Source: Isoetes taiwanensis
Lineage: Eukaryota; Streptophyta; Lycopodiopsida; Isoetales; Isoetaceae
Length of the DNA: 64,000 nt
Direction: 5' to 3'
NCBI GenBank assembly: GCA_021234155.1
Contig: JAJEKV010000025.1
Coordinates: 17,165,094 to 17,229,093 of the forward strand
A program made the position numbers and the translations under genes. Below the pieces are notes generated by a model. That model saw only the letters and a program-made list of their open reading frames with translations, ran no database searches and was not told where the DNA came from. Every line of letters starts with the position of its first letter. Position 1 is the first letter of the stretch. Below, one piece after another: positions 46,130-56,184 of the stretch.

Positions 46130-47215
46130 TTCTATTCAAGATATTTGAGTCTCCTGAGCCTGTGGCTCAACTCATAGAATGAGATGTTGATTCTCTGTGG
46201 AAAGATTCTTGTTGTATCAACAGTATATTCCTGGCTCTTTTCCAGGTAAGCCAGATGCCTTACATGCCCCATTCTGGATTGCTATTGAAGATTTTTCTCC
46301 AGAGTTTCAGGATTCTGAGTTCATTTCTGCTATTGCTAATGAGATGAACTTCACTTGCAACATGCTATAACTAATGGCATCACTAAGATTTGTGTAGCAC
46401 GTGAACTGCCTCTGATAATTGCTCTTCAGAGTGGGCCTATGTTCTTTTCTTTCAAGCTACGATTGTTAAATGCTTCAGAGCTGGCTGTCATATTCCATGT
46501 GGCCCCTCTCTTTGCTTAATATCGTAAGCCTTACCAGTAGGCTCCTCCAGTTGCCTCTGCTGCACATCCTACTCCTAGCTCTGCTCCTTCTTCAATGGAT
46601 ATCCCTCATCCCCCTGTGACTTCCTCTATACCTACTCTGCCGCTGGTCCCATGCCTCTACTGCTGGATGAACTGAGGCAAAGACTGGATGAGATTCAGAG
46701 GTCACAAGAGCAAGTTCAAGAGGCTTGTGGGCAGTACATGGACATTGATCGGCATGGTGCCCACCCTCCTCCCAAACATCCACTTGCTATTCGTCAATCT
46801 CGAAAGTCAACTAAGGGCTCTAACACCTCGGCATCTCGTCCCTTCTCAGCACTTGCTCTACGTGATTCTGCTCCTCTTGTTGCATATGGTCACTTTGCTC
46901 CACTTTAATGGGCTGATTTGGCTGAAGATAATACTGTCTTGCCGCAGGCCCAGGATATGTCTTCAAACTCTTCTGAGATTCTAGTAGTCACATCTGATTT
47001 GGCTCCATTACAAGTCCAATGCAGTTAGACCTTTAAGCAGAGTCGTATCTCCTTTTACTTATCTAGTATGGAGTAAGTACATTATGCTGCAGGCTCGTGT
47101 TCCAGCGGCACCCTTTTGTGCTTACACAACTAGATGAGAGATATTCATTCTGTACATATTCTTGTTAATTAATAAACTTTTGGTTCATCCTTCAAAAAAA
47201 AAAAAAAAAAAAAAA
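46130..47215 (+). mobile_element. Retroposon fragment with LINE ORF1-like piece, L1 3' UTR and poly(A)
   Basis: PFWIAIEDFSPEFQDSEFISAIANEMNF (about 46270-46355), continuing in another frame as KICVARELPLIIALQSGPMFF, resembles the DUF4283-type ORF1 region of plant L1 elements. The 3' end (47060-47193) is homologous to the 3' UTR of the tRNA/LINE chimera (AGTAAGTACATT.TGCT.CAGGCTCG; TTTTGTGCTTACACA; AATTAATAAACTTTT) and ends in about 22 A (47194-47215). Endonuclease and RT are absent, so ORF1-like sequence is joined almost directly to the 3' UTR. Confidence 0.55.
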
Positions 47216-47292
47216 ATAATGGGCTTGCAACCTTGAGATCGAGTGTCATTTGGATGAATATCTATCCTCGTTGATCTAGAAGTTTGAGAAGG

Positions 47293-47866
47293 TGTTAGTC
47301 CTGTACGTCCTGGTACAGGACTATTCATGCACACGGAGGACCAGGTCAAGAACAAGGAGCCACAGCCAGGACCAGGTCAGTCGTCAAAAGCCCAGCAAAA
47401 GACCAAGCAGCAGACCACGCAGAAGGTCACGCCCGCGCCAAAGAAGAGGCAGAGAACAGACAAGTGACGGGCCGTCAAGCATCAGCGTCAGCATGATTCC
47501 AGGCATTTCAAGAGGCACCGCCAGCATTCCCACAAATCAGGCCTCCTTCCAGGAGTCGGCACCGAACAGAGTATCTATATTGGGCCAAAGGCCATTGTAC
47601 TATATATATGAGTAGAGCTAGCATTCGAGTTTTAGATGAGTTTTGGTTCTTGTCTCCATCATTTTCTCTCTCGATTACGAGAGTTCATGTATTCTCATTG
47701 ATATCAAGAAGTTTTCTTCACACATTTGTGTTTCGGTTGCCTTTTGTTTTTCCTTCTTTGTTCTTTTGCAAATCCCGCGTGACACAGCTCCCGGATTCTC
47801 CTGTTTGATCCAAGGGTCCTCACAGAGGGCTGTCTTGCAGGAGTTCCCGAACCCAGACCCCAAACA
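47293..47866 (+). repeat. 5' LTR of the + strand gypsy element
   Basis: 574 bp, TGTTAGTCCTGTACGTCC ... GAACCCAGACCCCAAACA. A TATATATATG box (about 47600) is the likely core promoter. Matches 25005-25588 (inverted). Confidence 0.92.
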
Positions 47867-47867
47867 C

Positions 47868-47890
47868 TGTCACCGCTGCCGGGTCTGATC
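47868..47890 (+). promoter_or_regulatory. Primer-binding site, tRNA-Asp-like
   Basis: TGTCACCGCTGCCGGGTC starts two bases after the LTR. It resembles the TGGCGCCGTTGCCGGGGA site used by many plant gypsy elements (complement of tRNA-Asp 3' end), with several mismatches. The minus copy has TGTCGCTGTTGCTGGGTC. Confidence 0.6.
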
Positions 47891-47910
47891 TTTCTTTTCT
47901 TCCTTTCACC

Positions 47911-50900
47911 ATGTCTCATCGTGCTTTCACCCCTGAAGATCTTCTTTGCCCAACGGCGGCTCGTTTGGAGCGCCATCAACGTCGAGAGGCTGTTCGGGAT
48001 CTGTATGGCAATGCTTATGACATTGAGGGTGGTCGTGTCCACTCAAGAGCTCAGTCGACGCCTCCTACTCCTCGTGCTCATTCTCGACCAGGGTCTCCCC
48101 CTGTGTGTCGGCATTGTTCTCAACCTCAGTCGCCACATCATATGCCTGTTCAGCCCACGCCTCACTATTTCCAGACTCCTGAAAGCACCTATATTCATAT
48201 ACCTTCAGGTCATACCCCTTTGCCGTCACAACCTTCTTCACCTCCTGCTGGGATGTGCTACCCTCAAGTGTCCTTTGGCCCTCTCCACGTCCGTGAATTT
48301 CAGACTTCTCCATCCTTTCATCACGCTCTTCCTGTTTACCAACTCACTGATCTCAAGCCTAATGAGGAAGGATCTCATGGTCCTTCCCCACTAGATGCTA
48401 CTTTCTCTCGGCCTCCGGGTTTTTCTGGTCCCCCACCATGCTCTCAGCCCACGACTGTTCTATCAGGCTATGCTCCTGCATGTGCTCCAACTGTCTATGC
48501 GCCAGTTCAGCCATCATCTCCTACTCACAATTTGAAGCTGACCTATCCAACTTTTGGCAACACTAAAGGCAAACCTCTGGAACAGAGTGCTCAAGCTCAT
48601 ATGGAAGAATTTGAGGCCTTGGCCATTCTGAATGGTCACGCTCAACCTCAACTCAAGTTTCATATCTTCTCTACTACGCTAAGAGGCGCCCCTCATCAAT
48701 GGCTAATGGCCAACAAAAGCCACTGGAAACAAAGTTGGCACGAAATGAAAACAACCTTTCTTTCTCACTATGGCACCACGGATGATGATCAATTACTGCT
48801 CAAACAACTCAATGATCTCCAGCAACAACCAACGGAGTCTGCGCGTGATTTCGCCGACCGTCTTCACATCCTCATTAGTAAACTCCAGGAGTATCCCACG
48901 CAAAGCCAGATTCTTGTCTGGTTTCTGCAGGACCTTCCTCCAGCCATTCGTCTCATGACAGAATACTTGCACCCAAAAACTTTGGAGCAGGCAATTGAGT
49001 TGGTCAATCACTCGGTTAATGTCTCCTCACGTGGTGTAGCTCTCACGGAACTACCTTTCATGCCTCCCGTCATGGTTCCTCAGAATGCAATTCAGCCTCA
49101 ACAACCTAATCCACAATGCTCTCAGATCTGGTGCCATATCTGTAAATACCAGGGACATTTGGCCAATGAATGCAACTCCACAAATGGACCTCCTCACTGC
49201 AAAAGATGCAACATGTGCAATCATGCCACGGAAGAATGCACACGCTCTCATCCTACACCTTTCAGGCAAAAGATGGTTTTTCAAGTACAGACCACGCCTC
49301 AGCAACAATCAACATATCAGCCTCAGCAATATCAAGCTCAACAACCTCAGCAGTATCAACAAACGCAGCAACCTCAGCAGTCACGGGGACAAGGCTCCCG
49401 TCCTCCTTTTGATCCTTCAAAGGCTCAATGCTATCATTGTCATGAATGGGGTCACACCACCACGGCGTGCCCTCAACTTCCCCAAGTTCAAGTCCAACTT
49501 CCTGGTACAAATCAGCCTGCTTCTCTCCGCCTCACGGCTTATCAACTGTGGGTTGCCAATGGTAAACAAGGCCCCCGTCCTGTTTTGAGAAAACCCCCAC
49601 GACCACCTCAACAACAGCGACCGCAGCAAGCACCATCTACCTCAAATCCTCTGGATCAACAAGCTCAAGAGGAAATCTACCAGGCACTCAATCCTCCAGT
49701 ACAGCAGTCCAATTGGGTTGGTTTGGTCTCACGCCAGACCCGGGCTTCACGCCCTTTGACCATTATCCCTCACGACACGCAACCAGCTTTTGCTGTTGAG
49801 ACGGTACCTCATGAAGAAGATAAAAAAGTTCATTTCGCGCCTGATCTCGATAAACTCATGCCTCACGTCATGCCCAAGGTGAGACAAAGTATTCTCAAAC
49901 TTATGCAGGCTGCAGAAGGTCGCACACTGGCAAATGTTCATGCCACAACCAGAGCTCAGCAGCGTCAGGAGGCACCATCGTCATCTACAAGCACACGCTC
50001 TCAGCCGTATCCTAATATTGCTGCAGAGGTGGAGCTTCTCAAAGAAGTTTCCGCTTCTTTACCACAGACTCCTGCTCCTTTGGATCCTGCTGATCCATTT
50101 TCTCATGTTCCTTTGGAACTTCAAGAAGAACTTGCGAAGATCAAGATTCCTTTGAGCCTGGCCACCATTTTGAACCTCTGTCCGGCTCTCAAAGATCAGT
50201 TGCCTCTTCCCACTGTTCTGGTTGGAGCCGTCGCGACATCAACACCCATGGTGCATGCCACGGTGGGCAATCAGCACATCAATCATGTTCAAATTGATGG
50301 AGGCAGTGCAGTCAATCTTATTACTGATAAGCTCAGGAAGCAATTGGGGATCAAACAACTATACCGTGCCCCCTATGACATCAAGTTGGCCAATGGCCAT
50401 ATCACGCGACCTCAAGGCGTCACTCCTCTCCTCCACATCAGCATTGGTGATCTCAAATTCCCCTTGGAATTTGGGGTTTGGAAAGCTGGAGAAGATCCAG
50501 GTGACTATGAAATGCTGGTAGGCAGACCTTTTCTCCGCCAGGCTAAAAGTATTCATTACTGGGCCACGGACCAACTTGTCATTACCGACGGACATCTCAA
50601 TGCAACTATGGATTTGGAAACTGGCAAATTGATCTCTGTTGGGAATGCGAAACCTTCAATCTCAGACACTGACTCTGAAGAAGCACAAAATATCTATCAT
50701 GTTCAGGCTCCACCCCCGAGTCTGCCTCTCTCATCCTACCCGGAGTATGCTGATCCTTGGGGTGAGATGACACTGGATCAGGACCAGGCTGTGGCCGCTC
50801 TCCTGGACCCTTACCTGGCTTCCTGCAATCGCATTCAACGTCTTGACCATTTTTTCGACACGGAACTTCCTCCTGCGCCAGTAGATGTTCATGCCGTCAT

Positions 50901-50991
50901 GAAGCAACCCTTGCACTACAACCCCAACATTTGGTCCACGGCTGAAAACAACAGTAAAAACAAAATACGCGTTGTCTTTTTGAAGATTTGA
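47911..50991 (+). CDS. Gypsy gag-protease polyprotein, open for ~1000 codons
   Basis: ATG 47911 is the first in frame after the primer site. Domains: a Pro/Ser/His-rich leader (residues 1-220), gag core (about 225-375, with AHMEEFEALAILNGHAQ), three CX2CX4HX4C zinc knuckles (about 408-421, 430-443 and 507-520), a Gln/Pro-rich spacer, and a retroviral-type aspartic protease (IDGGSAVNLITDKL, Asp near residue 796). The DGGS form is common in plant gypsy proteases. Codons from about 50914 to the TGA at 50991 are foreign, contributed by an inserted segment. Without the insert the frame runs on toward RT. No frameshift in 3 kb suggests fairly recent activity or selection. Confidence 0.93.
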   Translation: MSHRAFTPEDLLCPTAARLERHQRREAVRDLYGNAYDIEGGRVHSRAQSTPPTPRAHSRPGSPPVCRHCSQPQSPHHMPVQPTPHYFQTPESTYIHIPSGHTPLPSQPSSPPAGMCYPQVSFGPLHVREFQTSPSFHHALPVYQLTDLKPNEEGSHGPSPLDATFSRPPGFSGPPPCSQPTTVLSGYAPACAPTVYAPVQPSSPTHNLKLTYPTFGNTKGKPLEQSAQAHMEEFEALAILNGHAQPQLKFHIFSTTLRGAPHQWLMANKSHWKQSWHEMKTTFLSHYGTTDDDQLLLKQLNDLQQQPTESARDFADRLHILISKLQEYPTQSQILVWFLQDLPPAIRLMTEYLHPKTLEQAIELVNHSVNVSSRGVALTELPFMPPVMVPQNAIQPQQPNPQCSQIWCHICKYQGHLANECNSTNGPPHCKRCNMCNHATEECTRSHPTPFRQKMVFQVQTTPQQQSTYQPQQYQAQQPQQYQQTQQPQQSRGQGSRPPFDPSKAQCYHCHEWGHTTTACPQLPQVQVQLPGTNQPASLRLTAYQLWVANGKQGPRPVLRKPPRPPQQQRPQQAPSTSNPLDQQAQEEIYQALNPPVQQSNWVGLVSRQTRASRPLTIIPHDTQPAFAVETVPHEEDKKVHFAPDLDKLMPHVMPKVRQSILKLMQAAEGRTLANVHATTRAQQRQEAPSSSTSTRSQPYPNIAAEVELLKEVSASLPQTPAPLDPADPFSHVPLELQEELAKIKIPLSLATILNLCPALKDQLPLPTVLVGAVATSTPMVHATVGNQHINHVQIDGGSAVNLITDKLRKQLGIKQLYRAPYDIKLANGHITRPQGVTPLLHISIGDLKFPLEFGVWKAGEDPGDYEMLVGRPFLRQAKSIHYWATDQLVITDGHLNATMDLETGKLISVGNAKPSISDTDSEEAQNIYHVQAPPPSLPLSSYPEYADPWGEMTLDQDQAVAALLDPYLASCNRIQRLDHFFDTELPPAPVDVHAVMKQPLHYNPNIWSTAENNSKNKIRVVFLKI

Positions 50992-51686
50992 AAAAAACCT
51001 ACACGTAGTTATATGGAGGTGTGGTTTTCCAAGGATATGCTGTAGTTTTTCTTAAGGATACGTAGTTTTTTTTTTAAAGAATGGGTGGTTTCTAAAGGAG
51101 GTGTAGTCTCTTTTTTAAGGATGTGTTGTTTTCTCAGGCGGTATGGTTTTTTGAAGGGATGTTTTTTTTTTCAGGTGGTGTTTTTTAAGGTAGTGTTTTT
51201 TTGAGGTGTGGTTTTTTAAAATTTTCTAATAATTCATGTATGATCAAGTTGTCCACATGCCATTACTGCCACAAAATGGCAGCATACAAGAGTTATATAT
51301 GTTTGACACACTTCACTAGCATTTGACTTCATACATGTGTTGTGTGAGCTTGTAGAGCATGAAAATTGAAGACATCCATCGCAACTTGTAGAAGTTGATA
51401 TGAAGGACCAAAAATAGATAGTTGGCATCATATAGGCATTTCTTGAAGGACATTTGATCACCTAAGCATCTTGAACACTTGAAGTCAAAGGTTGAAGACC
51501 CAAAAGTTAATTGGAAGACTGCTCGAAATTCAATATGTAGCACAACAACAGGGGGTACTTTGCATGATTCAAGCTTTTGCCATGATGTTACTTCTTAAGG
51601 CATGATTTTCTATTTTCCAAGGCTTTACTACCATCATTCCACCCAAAAACATCATCTCTTATACATCATTTTCTCCCCTTTAATTT
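50914..51686. mobile_element. 773-bp segment inserted in gypsy pol (class unclear)
   Basis: The minus-strand gypsy copy is continuous here (GAAGCAACCTCTGGCTGATGAC, complement of about 21970-21991), while this copy has 773 extra bases. The left end starts CACTACAACCCC, like a CACTA transposon end. The right end (CCTTTAATTTC) is not its inverse. TTG or CTTG flanks both sides, but that may be chance: left 13 plus right 9 bases exactly rebuild the 22-base empty site with no duplication. Inside, 51000-51225 is rich in GTGGTTTTTT and TTTTTTAAGG repeats. Confidence 0.6.
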
Positions 51687-51743
51687 CTTGATGACACTCA
51701 GCAGCCTCTTTTCTTCACCACTCAAAATGCTGCTCCTCCCGTC

Positions 51744-53196
51744 ATGCTTCAACCTCCTGCTCATCATGTTCAGGACACAGAGGTAGTTCCCCATATTCAA
51801 ACTCCAGAGATGGACATCGTGGACATTGGTAACAATCAACCAGTCCGCCTAGCTGCCAATCTTTTACCAACCTATAAAGCACGCGCTGTGACGCTGTTCA
51901 AAAAATTCAAACATATTTTTGCTTGGAGCTACAAAGACCTCCGAGGTATCAAAAAAGAATTGGGGGAACTCATAATTCCTACCAAACCTGACGCACGCCC
52001 AATCTAGCAACGACAGTACAGGCTCAACCCAAATTACCGTGACTGTGTCAAGGCCGAAATTGACAAACTCTTAGCTGCTGGCTTGATTTATGAGGTCAAA
52101 CACTCTGAATGGGTGAGCCCCATCGTTATTGCTCTCAAGCACAATGGTAAGATTCGAGTTTGTGTGGACTACCGAAAACTCAATCAGGCCACGGAGCGTG
52201 ATCACTTCCCGCTTCCCTTCACAGACCAGGTTCTTGAAGAGGTTGCTGGTCATGAGATGTACTCTTTCATGGATGGCTTTTCAGGGTACAATCAAATCTC
52301 TATCAAGCAAGAAGATCAACTCAAAACTACCTTCACCACCCCGTGGGGCACTTTTGCCTACAAGGTGGTACCTTTTGGTTTATCAAACTCTCCTTCCACA
52401 TTTCAGCGCATTATGCTCTCTGTTTTTCATGACTATATGAAGGATAATCCTTTTCTCCAGATCTTTCAAGATGACTTTTCCGCCTACAGCTCCATGGATG
52501 ATCACTTGGAGAAGTTAGAACTCGTCTTTCAAAAATGTGATGAGTCTGGCATCAGTCTCAATCCTGAGAAGTGCACTTTCTGTGTCACCTCAGGTGTTCT
52601 TTTGGGTCATGTAGTTAGTAAAGACGGGATCACCACGGATCCTGCTAAAATCAGTTGTGTACTGAAGGCTCACGCATCGTCTAATATCAAAGAGACACGT
52701 TCTTTCCTGGGTAAGGTTAATTACTATTCCACCTTCATTCCTGGCCTTGCGGCTATAGCTGATCCCATTCATAAACTCACGAGTGATGAATCCACTTGGG
52801 CTTGGAATCCTCAGGCGGAAGCTGCTTTCCAGAAGTTGAAGCTGTTACTTACTCAGGCAGCGGTACTTGTTCCTCCTCAATGGGACAAGCCTTTTCACGT
52901 TCATGTTGATGTCTCTGCTTTTGCCATTGGTGCTGTTCTTTCTCAGGCCTATGATGAGCAAACGGATAAACCGATCCGCTATGCCAGCAGGAAACTCAAT
53001 CCTGCTGAGCGCAACTACTCTGCCACGGAACGGGAAGCATTGGGCTTACTTTTCTGTGTCCAACGTTTCCGTCATTATTTGTTGGGCAGCAAGATCAAGT
53101 TCTTTGTTGATCATCAAGCTCTTCTTTACTTAATCAACAAAGCCACGCCCACGGGTCGCATTGCTCGTTGGGTCCTTCTTCTGCAAGAATTCGCTC
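51744..53196 (+). CDS. Gypsy reverse transcriptase and RNase H, with in-frame TAG before RT
   Basis: The same register runs from about 51691 through RT and RNase H, broken only by TAG at 52005-52007. RT landmarks: VCVDYRKLNQATERDHFPLP, FMDGFSGYNQI, FGLSNSPSTFQRIM, and the catalytic FQDDFSAYS (52464 onward; FQDD in place of the usual YxDD). The thumb includes LGHVVSKDGI and RSFLGKVNYY. RNase H keeps its three acidic sites: HVDVSAFAIGAV (Asp), ATEREALGLL (Glu) and FVDHQALLYL (Asp). It is cut at LLQEF, just before the expected IIHKAGK segment seen in the minus copy, and then reads into LTR remnant and host DNA to a stop at 53468. Confidence 0.92.
52005..52007 (+). other. Conserved in-frame UAG between protease and RT
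   Basis: The codons read ...RPI-TAG-CAA-CGA-CAG. The minus-strand copy has the same TAG-CAA-CGA-CAG (complement of about 21646-21657) although its surroundings have drifted. RT and RNase H stay open for over 390 codons after it. Confidence 0.85.
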
Positions 53197-53233
53197 CTGT
53201 CTTGCAGGAGTTCCCGAACCCAGACCCCAAACA
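53197..53233 (+). repeat. 37-bp remnant of the 3' LTR
   Basis: CTGTCTTGCAGGAGTTCCCG through CCCCAAACA is identical to the last 37 bases of the 5' LTR and is followed by target duplication GAAGG at 53234-53238. Confidence 0.9.
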
Positions 53234-53499
53234 GAAGGTAAGACTTGGAGTAAAGCGAGTCATACTAATGATTTGCATTGGCTGCCTTAAACTTTTGACT
53301 CATGTCCAGCTAGGTTTTTTTCAAAATGGGACGGACATTAACTTAATAACCCAAAACTCGAAAATTTCTTGGTCTTCTTCTCTCACAAAGAGTGGCATCT
53401 ATAATTCAAAACATTCCTATTCTAATATGTCTACTCTACAAATTAGAAGCATGAAAGCATTAACTTAATAAGCACTGGAAATTGAATTAAATTTAATTT

Positions 53500-54530
53500 G
53501 TTTTTGTTGTCCATGAAGACCAATAGGCCTATGCAACCCAAACAAAAAGCACAAAAGATGTATTACTGCTCAGAATTAAGCATGGAAAAAAATAGCGGCT
53601 AATATTAGCCAAATGGCGATTTTTTCGACATTTTTGGAAAAAATACGGCTAAACTACAAAGGAGGAAAATTTTGGAAAAAAAGAAAAAAATCGCCAAAAA
53701 ATTTCAAAGTTGACCTCCCTTACATCAAGGTTTAGCCAAACATAAGAAAGTAGGAGAGGAAAAATTCTTCCACATTAGCCAAACACTCGAAAGTTTTCCT
53801 ATGCATTTAGGGATAGATTAGCCATACTTTTTAATAGCTAATGTAAAATATGAGATTATTCATGAGATTATGGAATAGAGGTTGCTAATACTATATTAGA
53901 TGGACAGTTTTTTATTCTCCAAATATTGGATTTCTATTATTAATATGTTCGTATAGTAAAAAAATTGGCATAGCATAAATGTTTGGCTAAAGTTTATATA
54001 AAGGTCCAAACAAAAAATAGCCAAACATTCAAAACTAGTAAAGGAAAATTATTCAACTTTAGCCAAACATTCGAAAGTTTTCGTATGTATTTTGGGTTAA
54101 ATTAGCCAAAGTTATTCTAGCTAATCTAAAATATGAGTTTAGTAATTTTTTCCCTGGAATTAAGAAACCCCACTTTGAAGGGCTTTCAAGAGAAAACCCG
54201 TAGCAGTAATAAACCTGGTGACAAATCATACAATAGCACATATCAATGGAGTGTCAGAGGACACCACTAAGTGCACATATCCATCACCTTCTAGAGATAT
54301 GATCCCAGTATTCCCATAGAAGCCTTGTATAGCATCACATGTCGCGGTTGGTCAGACGAAATCAACTCAACACAACATGCCCTGATAGGTCCAAATGTTG
54401 GGCAGTCTGAAGAGTATTGGCACTCATTCTCAATAACTCCCAACTGGCAACACTGGCATAGCCTGACCTCTCATGCTTCTTGGATCCATCTACTCATCTC
54501 CTTCTTCAGAGGTAGATGAGCATGCAGTTT
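53500..54530 (-). mobile_element. LINE family A 3' end, minus strand, split by a hAT-type element
   Basis: On the minus strand: a zinc-binding end (LCQCCQLGVIENECQYSSDCP, about 54390-54450), then 3' UTR with the hairpin module (54164-54200), then the 53581-54156 insertion, then the ATAGGCCTATTGGTCTTC motif (about 53515-53535). Homologous to 15420-15953. Truncated at the 5' side. No clear pentamer tail. Confidence 0.72.
53581..54156. mobile_element. 576-bp non-autonomous hAT-type transposon
   Basis: A perfect 8-bp target duplication GAATTAAG lies at 53573-53580 and 54157-54164. The ends are inverted: CATGGAAAAAAAT on the left and CAGGGAAAAAATT on the right (read inward), fitting the CA..G hAT end pattern. 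Subterminal TAGCCAAAC or TTAGCCAAA motifs occur many times in both orientations, as expected for transposase binding. There is no coding capacity, so it would rely on a transposase made elsewhere. Confidence 0.87.
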
Positions 54531-55670
54531 TTACCTGTTCTAAAGCCCCAACATCCCAAAGATTGTAGAAGATGCATTGAGATACTACCTTGGGTAATTG
54601 TTACCCTCCTTATCTCCTGGAGAAGATGGTTTGGACTGTGTCCTTGTCGATACTTGCTATTATGATTTATTTATTTAATCACATTTTGTGCTTCTTATAT
54701 TCCATGACACACTATTTTTAAGTTGTGATGGATTTTTGCTCAAGGTTTGCAAAATCTAATTATCTATAAACATCTAACAAATGTCTTGTTGCATAGAACT
54801 TATGGATGACACATCATGCCATCATCTAGGATCTTAAAACAAGAGAGCCAAGGGAACTCTCGCTCCAATGGTAGTGATTGATTCCCATTTGCCATGGCAT
54901 GATATTTGGCTACTTGGTAAAGATCAAGATATTAGTTCTCAAAAGGATGACCTACGTCTTTTAACTCTCCCCATATTCTTTGCACAACTTTTAAAAATAA
55001 GCCTACAAGGAAATTCCTTCTACCTAGTGGTGGTCATCTGAGTGGTGGTGACAATTCTAATTTATACTGGATCATTTCTGCCATGTCCAGATATCTTGCT
55101 GCCAATGAGTCTGTAAATGCAATTGTTGATTGATATGTATATTTTCCTTAAGGATTCCAATCACCTAATTAAGGATTACCATTCTTTGGATCACATAGAA
55201 CACTGAAAGCATCATCAATTCTTAGAATACGGGATTGGTAGAAATGTTTGGAAGATGTCTAACCAAGAATATAAAGTAGAGTGTGAGCTTGCTTAGTTTT
55301 TAATGTTCCAGTGTATAATGTTGAACTTGTATTCACTTAGCATTTCGCTATTACACAAGTCATGGATCATCGTAAGAAAACACTTGCTATATAAAATAGA
55401 GAATCCCATGCTTCATATTGTTTGACACCTATTGTTCCTAATGTACCAGCTTATCATATTCAACACTCAACGCTCTTATTGATAAATATAATTTCTAGGA
55501 TGGGTCTTATGACAACATATATGTCGGCCTGAAGTGGTGTTCTCATTGAGCTTTGTAAAATCGTTGAGTACAAATTGATCCCCTACTGGGGAAGAACTTT
55601 TGAAAAAACTTGAAATTTGAGTGCTTTAAAACTAGACAATCATTGAGAACACGAAAGAGTATACAAGATA
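54531..55670. other. AT-rich intergenic sequence, nothing recognised
   Basis: No credible frame, repeat or RNA gene. Confidence 0.55.
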
Positions 55671-55980
55671 AAAGATGATTTATCCACCGCTGGGTCTACT
55701 CAAAGGAGAGAAAACTGGCGACCGCTGCTCTTCGGGATGAAAAACCCCGCCCTTTCGGGTTTTCGAGGATAACCCTAATGAGAAACAGTCGCCAACACTA
55801 TCGAAGGATGTCGCTAGCATACGTTCACTGAGAAGTGAGTTGATATACCACATGATGGCGCTGACAACTGAGAGAACTGTAAGAAAACTGACCTGCAATG
55901 GAAAGTCTAAAAAGGGGGAATTGACCTGTTAGAAAGTCAGAAGCCTCAAGCATAGGCACGTGCCAAAGCGCAAATATCAA
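55671..55980 (-). other. Possible relic of a LINE 3' UTR
   Basis: GAAAAACCCCGCCCTTTCGGGTTTTCGAGGATAACC (55739-55774, quoted in part) resembles the inverted hairpin module of LINE family A. The 3' tip motif and tail are missing, so this is tentative. Confidence 0.35.
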
Positions 55981-55989
55981 CAATATCAT

Positions 55990-56165
55990 AGCACTCGGAG
56001 GCTCCAGGGCCACGCCGAGGAAAAAACAACAGCCGACCAATCGGAAATCTTCTACGGTAAGAACACACGATTAGTGCTGCCTCGGAGGCCCCATCGCCAC
56101 GCCAAGGGGAAAATAAATAACGTATACTCTCTCGGTGGCTACAGCGCCATGCCGAGAAAAAGAAA
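55990..56165 (+). repeat. Three hairpin-forming ~26-nt repeats
   Basis: CTCGGAGGCTCC...CCACGCCGAG (about 55994), CTCGGAGGCCCC...CCACGCCAAG (about 56083) and CTCGGTGGCTAC...CCATGCCGAG (about 56132) share a CTCGG/CCGAG outer stem and a GGC/GCC inner stem, each followed by purine-rich sequence. The spacing is about 90 and 50 bases. Function unknown. Confidence 0.6.
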
Positions 56166-56184
56166 GTATGCAGACAAAGCTGAT

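Larger units (their letters stand above)
47293..53233 (+). mobile_element. Ty3/gypsy LTR retrotransposon, + strand, internally deleted
   Basis: Bounded by a 5-bp target duplication GAAGG (47288-47292 and 53234-53238). It has a complete 5' LTR, primer site, gag-protease frame and RT-RNase H frame. A deletion removes the end of RNase H, all of integrase and all but the last ~37 bases of the 3' LTR. The junction lies at about 53197, where TTCGCTCCT meets GTCTTGCAGG. A 773-bp foreign segment (50914-51686) splits gag-protease from RT. Removing it puts both in one reading frame, separated only by a TAG (52005-52007). It cannot move on its own, but the coding parts are much better kept than in the minus-strand copy. 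Confidence 0.93.

Noticed and set aside
52083-52085. TTG at 52083 as a real RT start codon
   Set aside because: The same register is open upstream back to the TAG at 52005 and, beyond it, to 51691. RT in this family is expected as part of a polyprotein.
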